Shown: positions 1 to 7,417 of the stretch, in pieces
Numbering within the stretch: the stretch's first letter is position 1
Layout: each line of letters starts with the position of its first letter
DNA from: Taibaiella sp.
GTDB taxonomy: Bacteria > Bacteroidota > Bacteroidia > Chitinophagales > Chitinophagaceae
Assembly (NCBI GenBank): GCA_013815385.1
Contig: JACDGL010000006.1
Coordinates: 158,623 to 222,622, forward strand
Direction of reading: 5' to 3'
DNA length: 64,000 nucleotides
Made by a program: the position numbers and the translations under genes
The notes under the pieces: model-generated
What the model saw: the letters and a program-made list of their open reading frames with translations, nothing else
What the model was told of the DNA's origin: nothing
Databases searched by the model: none

Positions 1-1
1 A

Positions 2-565
2 TTTTTTATGGCCTTAATAATGTCATGGTTGTTACCTATAGTTGCGTTGCTGATAAAAATTACATCAAAAGGCCCTGTATTCTTCAAACAAAAACGTACT
101 GGTTATAAAGGGATCGAATTCGATTGTTTCAAATTCAGGACAATGTATGTAAATGCCGATGCTGATATAAAGCAAGCAGTAGCCGATGACAAAAGGATTA
201 CTCCTATCGGGAGGTTTTTGCGCATAACACATATAGATGAAGTTCCGCAATTCTTAAATGTATTAATAGGCGATATGAGCATTGTAGGCCCGCGTCCGCA
301 CATGCTCTATCACACTAGTTATTATGCAGAGCACATTCCTTACTATAACCTGAGGCATGAAACACCCCCTGGTATGACGGGTATGGCGCAGGTGAAAGGG
401 TATATAGGAGAGATAAATATGACCCGTGAACTGCGTAAGCGTGTGCAATGGGATATTTATTACCTGAAGCACAGGAGCGTATGGATGGATATAAAGATCA
501 TCATGACTACTTTTGCTCATGTAGCGCTTAAGATGGTAGGCCTGCAGCCTAAGCGCAACGCCTAA
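2..565 (+). CDS. Sugar transferase (polyprenyl-phosphate glycosyl-1-phosphate transferase type), 5' truncated by window edge
   Basis: Members of this family move a sugar-1-phosphate onto undecaprenyl phosphate at the inner membrane to start exopolysaccharide or O-antigen synthesis. The visible part opens in the end of a membrane helix and continues into the family signatures: TSKGPVFFKQKRTG, then FDCFKFRTM, then the RITHIDEVPQ and GDMSIVGPRP motifs, followed by PGMTGMAQV. The frame is open to the first base and the usual N-terminal basic/helical start (KRxFD) is missing, so the true start lies upstream. An internal ATG at position 8 is unlikely to be the start. Substrate cannot be judged; glycan genes probably continue to the left of the window. 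Confidence 0.9.
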   Translation, partial: FFMALIMSWLLPIVALLIKITSKGPVFFKQKRTGYKGIEFDCFKFRTMYVNADADIKQAVADDKRITPIGRFLRITHIDEVPQFLNVLIGDMSIVGPRPHMLYHTSYYAEHIPYYNLRHETPPGMTGMAQVKGYIGEINMTRELRKRVQWDIYYLKHRSVWMDIKIIMTTFAHVALKMVGLQPKRNA

Positions 566-638
566 CTGTATTTGTATTCTTTCTGCAATTTTTGGTGGTT
601 AGCGTATTTTCTGCTACTTTTTCGTGAAATACTCCACC

Positions 639-1475
639 ATGCCACTTATTATCACCGCTACAGATTTTTCTGATATCGCCGGTAAAGCAGTTGATTATGC
701 CTGCCGGTTAGCTACAGATATGGGCATAGGCGTTACTGTCCTGCATTCATTTGTTATTCCTGTCAATTTCAGCGATGCGACTATGCCGGTACTACCACTT
801 GATGAAATCCAGAAGATAGCTGAGGAGAAGATGGCCGAAGTGATAAGCGGGCTAAAAGATACATATCCGGTCACAGAGATAAAAGGAAAGATACTGTATG
901 GCGATATACTTGATTGCCTGCAGGAATATACAGATAAAGAGGAGCAGCCATGGGCTATAGTACTAGGCAATGATTCCGGTACTGATAGCGACATGTGGCT
1001 GGGCAGTACATTGCTAACAGCTATGAGATCACTTGACTATCCTGTAATAGCAGTACCCCCTGTTGCTTCTTATAATCCTGTACATAAGATCTGTTTTGCC
1101 TGCGATTATAATGATAATAATACTGTTGCCACAGCCCAGGCTATAGCCGATATGGTACTGCCTGCCGGAGCGGAGCTACATGTGCTGCACGTAGGCGATA
1201 GTAAAGAAATAAACAATGAGTATGTAAGTACCTGGCAACAGCATCTGGAGCCACTAAGCCCGCAGTATCACTTTACAGATAACAGGGAAACAGATAAGGC
1301 AATAGATAAGTTTGCCGAAGATAATAGTATGGACTGGTTGATGATAGCACCCCATCATCATTCTTTTCTACAAGGCTTGTTTCAGCACGATCATACCAAA
1401 GCACTGGCACGCATTACACATCTGCCGATAGTAGCAGTGCATGGCAGAGCAGAAAACAGGAGAGAAAAGGAGTGA
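639..1475 (+). CDS. Universal stress protein, tandem UspA domains
   Basis: About 278 residues, twice a single UspA domain. The first half begins ITATDFSDIAGKAVDYA, the classic UspA opening strand; the second half begins with KICFACDYND around residue 150 and ends with a LPIVAVHGR strand. Such tandem proteins are cytoplasmic and are induced by stress or starvation; the ATP-binding G-2x-G-9x-G signature is not clearly kept, so nucleotide binding is uncertain. I prefer the ATG at 639, giving MPLIITATDFSD, over the in-frame GTG at 624. The stop codon abuts the stop of the convergent downstream gene in the palindrome TGATCA. Confidence 0.85.
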   Translation: MPLIITATDFSDIAGKAVDYACRLATDMGIGVTVLHSFVIPVNFSDATMPVLPLDEIQKIAEEKMAEVISGLKDTYPVTEIKGKILYGDILDCLQEYTDKEEQPWAIVLGNDSGTDSDMWLGSTLLTAMRSLDYPVIAVPPVASYNPVHKICFACDYNDNNTVATAQAIADMVLPAGAELHVLHVGDSKEINNEYVSTWQQHLEPLSPQYHFTDNRETDKAIDKFAEDNSMDWLMIAPHHHSFLQGLFQHDHTKALARITHLPIVAVHGRAENRREKE

Positions 1476-1886
1476 TCAGAGTGTATTGGGCTTTCTGGAA
1501 CGGAAATAATTCCTGATCCCTTTGTAGCCAAATTCTACAGCTTTCCATTTCAGGTAACCGCCTAATACTTCAAAAGCTACCTTGAATAATAAATTGCCAG
1601 ACTGTTTAGGCCTGCTGTATGTTTCGCGTTTGGAGTTACCAAATAAACGGATGATGGAAGGTGCAAATTTCAGAATGGCGCCTATGCGTGATTCGGCACC
1701 TATTAGCGATAAGGCAATTTTTAAAGGACCTGATTCATTTGCTGTTCCCTTCTCTTCTTCCTTATCATCACTTTTCCCGAAAGAAAAAATATCTTCCAGC
1801 GTATTCTTTTTTGCAGCGCGTTTCAGCATCTGCTTTTCTAGTTGCAATTGCTTTATGCTGCTAATGTTTTTAGGGTAGAGTTTCAT
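1476..1886 (-). CDS. Conserved hypothetical protein, basic, third gene of YtxH/holin-X operon
   Basis: 136 residues with no family I can name. The N-terminal third is charged and coil-like (KQLQLEKQMLKRAAKKNT), followed by a Glu/Lys/Asp stretch and then a more hydrophobic segment around residues 55-85 containing ESRIGAILKFAPSIIRLFG. The C-terminus is basic and aromatic. It overlaps the end of the holin-X-like gene by 4 nt, so the two are almost certainly translated together and the product probably acts at or near the inner membrane. The function is unknown. Confidence 0.6.
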   Translation of the reverse strand: MKLYPKNISSIKQLQLEKQMLKRAAKKNTLEDIFSFGKSDDKEEEKGTANESGPLKIALSLIGAESRIGAILKFAPSIIRLFGNSKRETYSRPKQSGNLLFKVAFEVLGGYLKWKAVEFGYKGIRNYFRSRKPNTL

Positions 1887-2269
1887 CGTGGAAATTCTTT
1901 ATCCTCGTCATAATTATCACCCTCGCCTGTGTTCTTAATTACATCATCGGTAATTGACCTTACAAAAATGCTGGAGAAGAAATTGATCACAGAGCGTTTG
2001 CAGGCAATGCACACGATCATTAATACGAGGTAAACGCCTACAGTAAGAAAGCGGCCTGCTACACGGCTGTTCAGCAAGTCTGTAAAATACTCTGACAGGG
2101 CGAAGCCAACAAATAGGAGCATCGCAAAGCCACAGAATAGTATTACAAGCAAAAAGGCAAAATTGCCCAATATGCTGGATACACGCTCTACAATATCGAG
2201 TTGCAATAAACGGAGGTGTACCTGTAAATACCGGGCAATTTTTTCTTTTATTTCCTTGATAACATTCAT
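1883..2269 (-). CDS. Putative holin-X / YqjE-like inner membrane protein (phage holin superfamily III type)
   Basis: 128 residues: an amphipathic N-terminus (EIKEKIARYLQVHLRLLQLD), then two strong transmembrane helices at about residues 32-58 and 72-92, and a soluble acidic C-terminal tail. This is the layout of the Actino_Holin-X_3/YqjE family, small stress-associated membrane proteins commonly paired with YtxH-like proteins. No phage genes are nearby, so a lysis role is unlikely. The gene lies 9 nt after the YtxH gene and overlaps the next gene by 4 nt. Confidence 0.7.
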   Translation of the reverse strand: MNVIKEIKEKIARYLQVHLRLLQLDIVERVSSILGNFAFLLVILFCGFAMLLFVGFALSEYFTDLLNSRVAGRFLTVGVYLVLMIVCIACKRSVINFFSSIFVRSITDDVIKNTGEGDNYDEDKEFPR

Positions 2270-2278
2270 GCTACTTGC

Positions 2279-2473
2279 TTAAGCATTATAAATTTCGTGT
2301 TCAAGGTCCTGACCTTTCTTAGCGAATTTTGTTTTCAGGCTGCTAAGGTTGTCTTTCAGCTTGTCAATAGTTTCCTGACGTTTGTCTTTGTCGGTAGCAA
2401 GTATGTAACCAACAGCAGCGCCTACGGCAGCGCCGATCAGTAATGTAGCAACAGTTTTTCCGGTGTTTGCCAT
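2279..2473 (-). CDS. YtxH domain-containing protein
   Basis: 64 residues. A glycine/alanine-rich membrane helix (LLIGAAVGAAVGYILAT, about residues 11-27) is followed by a charged helix (KDKRQETIDKLKDNLSS), the pattern of YtxH-family general-stress proteins. It heads a three-gene operon with the holin-X-like protein and the 136-residue protein. The arrangement suggests an envelope stress module, as seen for YtxH/YqjE pairs elsewhere; the molecular activity is not known. Confidence 0.8.
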   Translation of the reverse strand: MANTGKTVATLLIGAAVGAAVGYILATDKDKRQETIDKLKDNLSSLKTKFAKKGQDLEHEIYNA

Positions 2474-2596
2474 GATGAAAATATTTAAGATGTATGTAAA
2501 TGGTATTTCAGGATAAAATTAATAAATATCATGCCATTGTCATGCCGTGGCAGGATTTTAATACTTAGATAATACCATAATTACCGGCGCAGATAC

Positions 2597-3661
2597 ATGC
2601 TCAATATCATCAGGATCAAACAGTTTATCTTTCTGGCGCTTATCATCGGGTTGGCCTGTACGCTTGCCTGGCAGATAAGGAACTACATGCCGGGTGTGCT
2701 TGGTGCCATCACGCTCTATATCCTTATGCGCTCCTATTACTTCAAGCTAACTGTAATAAAGAACTGGAAAAAGTGGCTTGCTGCTATTGTATTCATCATC
2801 ATCACTATCATCATATTTGTAGTGCCCATTACACTGCTCATACAGCTGCTGCTGCCAAAACTGCAAGCCATAGCAGGCAACCCCGAGAAGATAGATGGCA
2901 CATTGCGGGTACTTACCGGCAAGCTGCAACATTATGTGCCCGGAGTAGATACCCATTCTTTAAGAATGCAGGAACTTACGAAAAAAGCTGCATCGGCCAT
3001 ACCGACAGTGCTGGGCGCCACGCTGGATCTTGTTATCAATACCTTGCTTGCTTTTTTCCTGCTGTATTTTATGCTCATAGATGGGCGTAAAATGGAGCGG
3101 AACATACACAGCTTCCTGCCGCTGAACGGGGAAAATGTGGAACACATATGGGAGGCTACAAGGGTAATGGTAGTATCTAACGCTATTGGTATACCGGTGC
3201 TGGCAGCGGCACAGGCGTTTACGGCAGCCGTTGGGTACTTCATATTTGGTGTGGAAGATCCTTTGCTGTGGGCAGTGATAACGGGTATGTTCTCCTTATT
3301 CCCGGTAGTAGGCACCACGCTTATATGGGTGCCCATATCATTGCTACTATTCTCCCAGGGGCATACGTGGCAGGGCATAGGGCTGCTGCTGTATGGCGGC
3401 ATAGTGATCGTAAACTTTGACCATATACTGCGCTTCACGCTGCTGAAAAAAATAGGTAATGTGCATCCGGTCATTACTATAATGGGTGTGTTTGTGGGGG
3501 TACCCCTGTTTGGTTTTATGGGCTTTATTTTCGGGCCATTGCTTATCTCTTACCTGCTATTGCTGGTAGAGATATACAGAGTGGAATTTTCGCGGGGAAA
3601 TAATAATAATGAGCAGATCGTAAGCAGTACACCCCCCTCATCCCAAACTCCCGGCGAGTAG
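2597..3661 (+). CDS. AI-2E family transporter (PerM/YdiK type permease)
   Basis: 354 residues with about eight hydrophobic segments and the family layout: two N-terminal helices, a soluble loop (about residues 80-135), then a C-terminal bundle containing GVEDPLLWAVITGMFSLFPVVG and HPVITIMGVFVGVPLFGFMGF. Members export diverse small molecules or act as Na+/H+ antiporters; the AI-2 name does not show the substrate. A Ser/Thr/Pro-rich hydrophilic tail ends the protein. The stop abuts that of the convergent nadD with no terminator between. A second family member lies at 54111-55226. Confidence 0.88.
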   Translation: MLNIIRIKQFIFLALIIGLACTLAWQIRNYMPGVLGAITLYILMRSYYFKLTVIKNWKKWLAAIVFIIITIIIFVVPITLLIQLLLPKLQAIAGNPEKIDGTLRVLTGKLQHYVPGVDTHSLRMQELTKKAASAIPTVLGATLDLVINTLLAFFLLYFMLIDGRKMERNIHSFLPLNGENVEHIWEATRVMVVSNAIGIPVLAAAQAFTAAVGYFIFGVEDPLLWAVITGMFSLFPVVGTTLIWVPISLLLFSQGHTWQGIGLLLYGGIVIVNFDHILRFTLLKKIGNVHPVITIMGVFVGVPLFGFMGFIFGPLLISYLLLLVEIYRVEFSRGNNNNEQIVSSTPPSSQTPGE

Positions 3662-4234
3662 CTATTTTTTGTAGTACCGGCTGCCTTCCAGGTATTCCTG
3701 CACCGCATCGGGCACTATATATTTTATAGACTTTTTCTGCTTTAGCTGTTCGCGTATGTAGGTAGCCGATATCTGCAGCTGTGGGGCATCCAGCACCTTT
3801 ATATCAGCGCCGTATGTTTCTGTTATTTCGAACCCGGGGCGCATATATATGATAAAGGAGTATTGCTTTATCAGCGCTTCGTAATTCTTCCACCGGTGTA
3901 TATTCTGAAAGCTATCGGAGCCCATGATGACTGAAAAACGCTCAAGCGGAAATTTTTCTGTGAGGTAGGTAAGCGTATCTATAGTATAGGATGGCTTGGG
4001 CAGGTGAAACTCCACATTGCTGGCACGGAAACCTGGATTGCCTTCTATAGCAAGGTTTACCAGGTGCAGTCGGTCGTACTCATTAAGCAGCGAGTGGGAA
4101 TCCTTCAGCGGGTTGTGCGGCGACAGCACAAACCATATCTTATCAATATCGCTGTGTTCAATAACGTAATTAGCAACTATAAGGTGGCCTGTGTGTATAG
4201 GATTGAAGCTGCCGAAATATAACCCGATGTGCAT
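3662..4234 (-). CDS. nadD: Nicotinate-nucleotide adenylyltransferase
   Basis: NadD transfers AMP from ATP to nicotinate mononucleotide, the penultimate step of NAD synthesis. The 190-residue protein has the nucleotidyltransferase motif GLYFGSFNPIHTGHL (His/His of the GxFNPxHxGH type), the substrate-binding WFVLSPHNPLK, and the C-terminal ISATYIREQLKQKKSIKYIVP, all diagnostic. Length is normal. A TAGTTTTG promoter element ends only 4 nt before the ATG, so the mRNA may be leaderless. NAD kinase, the next NADP-directed step, is at 35999-36877. Confidence 0.95.
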   Translation of the reverse strand: MHIGLYFGSFNPIHTGHLIVANYVIEHSDIDKIWFVLSPHNPLKDSHSLLNEYDRLHLVNLAIEGNPGFRASNVEFHLPKPSYTIDTLTYLTEKFPLERFSVIMGSDSFQNIHRWKNYEALIKQYSFIIYMRPGFEITETYGADIKVLDAPQLQISATYIREQLKQKKSIKYIVPDAVQEYLEGSRYYKK

Positions 4235-4238
4235 GTGG

Positions 4239-4246
4239 CAAAACTA
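4239..4246 (-). promoter_or_regulatory. Bacteroidota -7 promoter element (TAGTTTTG) for nadD
   Basis: Exact match to TAnnTTTG on the minus strand, ending 4 nt before the nadD ATG. Transcription should start about 7 nt beyond the element, at or next to the start codon. Confidence 0.55.
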
Positions 4247-4653
4247 TGTGGATTTATGATTGGAGGGCTATGATTTTTGAGTTAAGGGTAAATGTTACAT
4301 TCTGCATAAAATAAAGTAGGAGAGTTTTTGGGTGGTGGTGAGCTGGGAGCTATGCCTGTAAGCATTATTTCATTTTTTTAAAATGTTACATAATGTCGCA
4401 TTACCTCCCATTGATGATTTTGGTATAGGCTCTATATTGTTGTGGGTTTTTAGTTAATAATTATAGGGTTAGTATTCATCTTTATGCCGGGTGCAAAGTA
4501 CTAACGGAAAAAGATTACAGCAACTAAAAAAAGCATGGTACCACAGAAAAGCGTAGTATGGTAAATAGTTTATGAAATGAAGATTTCCTGTGTTGAAGGC
4601 GAGAGAAGGGGCCCTTTATTAAATGTGTATATTCATATTCCTTGTAAAAAACC
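4247..4653. other. Intergenic stretch between nadD and feoA without a recognisable gene
   Basis: About 400 nt. Every frame is broken by stops and no family motif, RNA or repeat is apparent. Short frames exist (for example one ending in LKKAWYHRKA near 4550) but have no start context or homology I recognise. It may be decayed coding sequence or a long untranslated region. Confidence 0.5.
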
Positions 4654-4902
4654 TCAAATAGTCAGCTCCACCCATATTTTATCCGCGTCTTTTTTGCGGA
4701 TGCTGAGGTAGTAGCCTGCTATCTGTATGGCCATTGGGTCGCCCATGGGGGCTATCATCTGTACCGATACCGGTTCGCCCGGTATGCAGCCCATCTCCAT
4801 TAGTGTCAGTTGAAAATCGCTCTCCTCATGGTTCCTTATTATGGCCTGCCTGCCTGCCGGTAACTGAGACAGCCGTACTACACCCTCTGCTTGCGCATTC
4901 AT
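4654..4902 (-). CDS. feoA: FeoA-domain protein (ferrous iron transport accessory)
   Basis: 82 residues. The SH3-like FeoA fold is shown by VVRLSQLPAGRQAIIRN, LMEMGCIPGEPVSVQMIAPMGDP and AIQIAGYYLSIRKKDADKI (G-Y-x-L-S-I/L-R signature). FeoA is a small cytoplasmic partner of the FeoB GTPase permease. The frame stays open well upstream, antisense to ybeY, but homology starts at MNAQAEGVVRLSQL, and a TATTTTTG promoter ends 4 nt before this ATG, so I start at 4902. It is divergent from ybeY and is not next to feoB, which lies about 20 kb away at 24796. Confidence 0.9.
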   Translation of the reverse strand: MNAQAEGVVRLSQLPAGRQAIIRNHEESDFQLTLMEMGCIPGEPVSVQMIAPMGDPMAIQIAGYYLSIRKKDADKIWVELTI

Positions 4903-4906
4903 ACCA

Positions 4907-4914
4907 CAAAAATA
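4907..4914 (-). promoter_or_regulatory. -7 promoter element (TATTTTTG) for feoA
   Basis: Perfect TAnnTTTG on the minus strand, 4 nt from the feoA ATG. Its position supports the short FeoA start rather than the long upstream open frame. Confidence 0.55.
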
Positions 4915-4968
4915 CGACGAATACCACCACCGAAAAAATATGCGACCTTTGCGCCTTAGATAAACAGA

Positions 4969-5400
4969 ATGCCTGCAAGGTTTTATGAACAGGAAGTAAA
5001 GGCCGGACTGAAGTACCGCAGAAAACTTTCTGCCTTTCTTGATGCGCTGGTGCATAATGTGGCAGATGGCGTGGACAGGGCCACACTCACCTATATATTT
5101 TGTAACGATGCGTACCTGCTGCAAATGAACCAGCAATACCTGGACCATGATACATTTACCGATATCATTACATTTGATATGAGTGATGCAAAGAATGTAC
5201 TGACGGGAGAGATATACATCAGCACCGATCGGGTGGCTGATAATGCCGTAAAGTACAGTACCACTTATGAGGCAGAACTGCACCGGGTTATATTTCATGG
5301 GGCACTGCACCTGTGCGGCTATAAAGACAAGAAAGAAAGTGATAAAAAGGAAATGCGCAGGATGGAAGATGAATGCCTGCAAATGTATTTTAAAGACTGA
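4969..5400 (+). CDS. ybeY: YbeY, endoribonuclease / rRNA maturation factor
   Basis: 143 residues, the usual length. YbeY processes the 3' end of 16S rRNA and takes part in ribosome quality control. The metal site reads FHGALHLCGYKDKKESDKKEM: two of the three canonical His ligands are present (HGxLHL), while the third position of the HGxxHLxGxxH motif is not His. My recollection is that Bacteroidota YbeY proteins commonly vary here. The substrate motif DIITFDMSD is intact. It is followed 3 nt later by the pseudouridine synthase gene, implying an RNA-modification operon. Confidence 0.93.
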   Translation: MPARFYEQEVKAGLKYRRKLSAFLDALVHNVADGVDRATLTYIFCNDAYLLQMNQQYLDHDTFTDIITFDMSDAKNVLTGEIYISTDRVADNAVKYSTTYEAELHRVIFHGALHLCGYKDKKESDKKEMRRMEDECLQMYFKD

Positions 5401-5403
5401 AGT

Positions 5404-6123
5404 ATGCAGATAGAGATACTATATGAAGACGCTGACCTGGTAATTGTGAACAAGCCCGCAGGAGTACTGGTAATACCCGACCGCTTTGACAGCACCCTGC
5501 CATCTATGGATAAGCTGGTGGCTGCAAAGATAAAACACCCGATATGGATAGTACACCGCATAGACCGCGATACGAGCGGCGCACTATGCTTTGCTAAAAA
5601 CGAAGCGGCGCATAAATACCTTTCGGGCCTCTTCCAGGATCGGCATATGAATAAATATTATGTAGGCCTGGTAAATGGCCGTGTGGTGCCCGAGGAGGGA
5701 ACTATAGACAAACCCATAATAGAGCACCCGGTAATAAAGGGCAAGATGATAACTGCCAAAAAAGGGAAGGCATCGGTTACAGACTACAAGGTACTAGAGC
5801 AATGGCCGCTGTATTCGTTAGTGGAGTTCAGGCTGCATACGGGGCGCACCCACCAGATACGCGTACACATGCAATCGATAGGCAACTCACTGGTTGGCGA
5901 TGAGCTTTATGGCGATGGCGTACCATTTTTTCTTTCGTCCATAAAAAGAAAATACAATCTGTCTGATAAAAAGGAAACGGAAAAACCATTGCTAAGCAGG
6001 CTGGCGCTACATGCCTACCGATTGGAATTTACCAAAGAGGATGGTACCGAAATAAAAGTACAGGCCCCCCTGCCCAAAGATATAGCCGCCTGTGTGAACC
6101 AGCTGAATAAATGGAGCAAGTAG
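5404..6123 (+). CDS. RluA-family pseudouridine synthase
   Basis: 239 residues. The catalytic motif HRIDRDTSGAL (Asp54) and the C-terminal GRTHQIRVHMQSIGNSLVGD signature identify RluA-type enzymes, which turn uridine into pseudouridine in rRNA or tRNA. There is no N-terminal S4 domain, so it resembles the short RluA/RluC-catalytic-domain class; the target base cannot be assigned. It starts 3 nt after the ybeY stop and is probably co-transcribed with it. Confidence 0.92.
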   Translation: MQIEILYEDADLVIVNKPAGVLVIPDRFDSTLPSMDKLVAAKIKHPIWIVHRIDRDTSGALCFAKNEAAHKYLSGLFQDRHMNKYYVGLVNGRVVPEEGTIDKPIIEHPVIKGKMITAKKGKASVTDYKVLEQWPLYSLVEFRLHTGRTHQIRVHMQSIGNSLVGDELYGDGVPFFLSSIKRKYNLSDKKETEKPLLSRLALHAYRLEFTKEDGTEIKVQAPLPKDIAACVNQLNKWSK

Positions 6124-6133
6124 TGCTCATTAC

Positions 6134-6241
6134 TCACTTTTTCTTATGGATGGCATCTTTAAGTTTATCCCTGTCCGACTTAGGCGTACATGCATACAAC
6201 TGAAGTAGCATAATAATGAGAATAAAGGATAAAAATTTCAT
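6134..6241 (-). CDS. Predicted 35-residue lipoprotein
   Basis: A short gene reading MKFLSFILIIMLLQLYAC followed by a Lys/Asp-rich tail TPKSDRDKLKDAIHKKK. It has a basic start, a hydrophobic core and a lipobox-like LYAC with Cys at residue 18, so the mature peptide would be about 18 residues anchored by a lipid. It sits 10 nt after the convergent RluA-family gene. No homologue is recognised. The signal-peptide architecture is what supports it as real, but it could be chance. Confidence 0.45.
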   Translation of the reverse strand: MKFLSFILIIMLLQLYACTPKSDRDKLKDAIHKKK

Positions 6242-6283
6242 AACCTATCTATTGTAGCAATATCACGGAGGCAGACCTAAAAT

Positions 6284-6316
6284 TAAAAAAGCCATCCTGA
6301 AAAGGATGGCTTTTTC
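6284..6316. terminator. Bidirectional intrinsic terminator
   Basis: Stem AGCCATCC / GGATGGCT with loop TGAAAA, flanked by an A-run on the left and a T-run on the right. It works on the minus strand for the lipoprotein gene at 6336-6611, which ends just to the right. Confidence 0.75.
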
Positions 6317-6335
6317 TCAAAAAGTTGAGCTAAAA

Positions 6336-6611
6336 CTATTTCTTCATTTTAGTTTCAGTAGTAATAGTTGTTTTGGTCACCATTTTCTTGGCAGTATCTT
6401 TAGTAGAAGCCATAGTCTTAGATGTATCCGCCATAGCAGGAGCTGCAGGAGCTGCAGGAGCTGCTGTCATAGTGTCAGCAGGTGCTGGTGCTGGTGTAGC
6501 CATAGTTGCTGTAGAATCAGTAGTGCTGGTGTTTTCAGAACTGCTGCTACCACATGATGCAACGAAAAGGCCCATAGAAAGAGCAAGGATGCTAATTTTA
6601 ATGAATTTCAT
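6336..6611 (-). CDS. Ala/Pro/Thr-rich lipoprotein, low complexity
   Basis: 91 residues. Signal sequence MKFIKISILALSMGLFVASC with lipobox VASC (Cys20), followed by a low-complexity segment of Ser/Thr, then Ala/Pro repeats (PAPAPADT, AAPAAPAAPA), and a Lys/Thr-rich end (KKMVTKTTITTETKMKK). No globular domain is visible. It could be a lipid-anchored spacer or cell-wall-associated coat protein. Its terminator is the hairpin at 6284-6316. The repeats GGAGCTGCA near 6440-6465 are short tandem copies that could vary in length. Confidence 0.7.
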   Translation of the reverse strand: MKFIKISILALSMGLFVASCGSSSSENTSTTDSTATMATPAPAPADTMTAAPAAPAAPAMADTSKTMASTKDTAKKMVTKTTITTETKMKK

Positions 6612-6833
6612 AAAATTTCTTTTTTTAGATTGTTAATTACCCATTTATACCAGGAACAAGAAAAGGTAACCCTGTAATGAGAAATATTTTCTAAAAAAGT
6701 TGCACCGTACAATTTATCTGCTTTTATAAGCCATAAATAGATGGGTATTTATTAAATTTGATGACCCGGTGAGCACAGTCTCATAATTCTTTAGGAATAA
6801 GGGTTACTTTTTGACTGAAAAAGGATTAATATT

Positions 6834-7409
6834 TTGAGTGTTATTGCGCTACATAGTGAAGAGTATATGCTTGCCGCCCTCGCAAAGGGTGAGCGGGTAG
6901 CTACAGAGGAGATATATAACCGGCATGCAGATACAATTTGCAGGTGGGTAAAAAAGAATGGCGGCGACAGCACAGATGCGGATGATATATACCAGGAAGC
7001 AATGGTAGTGCTCTTTGAAAAGGCCCAGAACGAAGACTTCAGGCTGACGTGTAAAATAGGTACTTACCTGTTTGCCGTAAGCAAGCACCTGTGGTACAAG
7101 AAACTACAGCAGCGCCAGAACCAGCCTTCTGAATTATCGGGCGATAGTGATGAATGGCACGATAAGGGGTATGAAGACGATGTAAATACCCACCATGAAC
7201 GGGAAGCGCACTACGAACAGATGGATGCGGCGCTGGACCAGCTTGGTGAACCATGCAGTTCTTTATTAAAAGCTTTTTATCACAGGGATAGAAGCATGAC
7301 GGAGATAGCGGCAGAATTCGGGTACACCAACCCGGAGAATGCCAAGACACAAAAATATAAATGCCTTACGCGCCTTAGAAAGATATTCTACGGTGTACAG
7401 GCCAAATAA
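6834..7409 (+). CDS. Sigma-70 family RNA polymerase sigma factor (ECF-like)
   Basis: 191 residues. Region 2 is seen as IYNRHADTICRWVKKNGGDSTDADDIYQEAMVVLF, and region 4 as a helix-turn-helix in SLLKAFYHRDRSMTEIAAEFGYTNPENAKTQKYKCLTRLRK. A short acidic linker (SDEWHDKGYEDD) separates them, so regions 1 and 3 are absent as in ECF factors. The TTG at 6834 follows a purine-rich AAAGGATTAA; the ATG at 6867 is an alternative that would still keep region 2. It lies 8 nt before a gene encoding a membrane-bound protease with an anti-sigma-like N-terminus, which is the probable regulator. Confidence 0.88.
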   Translation: MSVIALHSEEYMLAALAKGERVATEEIYNRHADTICRWVKKNGGDSTDADDIYQEAMVVLFEKAQNEDFRLTCKIGTYLFAVSKHLWYKKLQQRQNQPSELSGDSDEWHDKGYEDDVNTHHEREAHYEQMDAALDQLGEPCSSLLKAFYHRDRSMTEIAAEFGYTNPENAKTQKYKCLTRLRKIFYGVQAK

Positions 7410-7417
7410 CAAAGACA

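Noticed and set aside
1883..2473. Phage lysis cassette (holin annotation)
   Set aside because: The holin-X label is a family name; there is no endolysin or phage gene, and pairing with YtxH suggests a stress operon.
4903..5382. Long open frame extending feoA upstream, antisense to ybeY
   Set aside because: FeoA homology and a promoter element both place the start at 4902; the extension is the complement of a conserved gene and has no motif.
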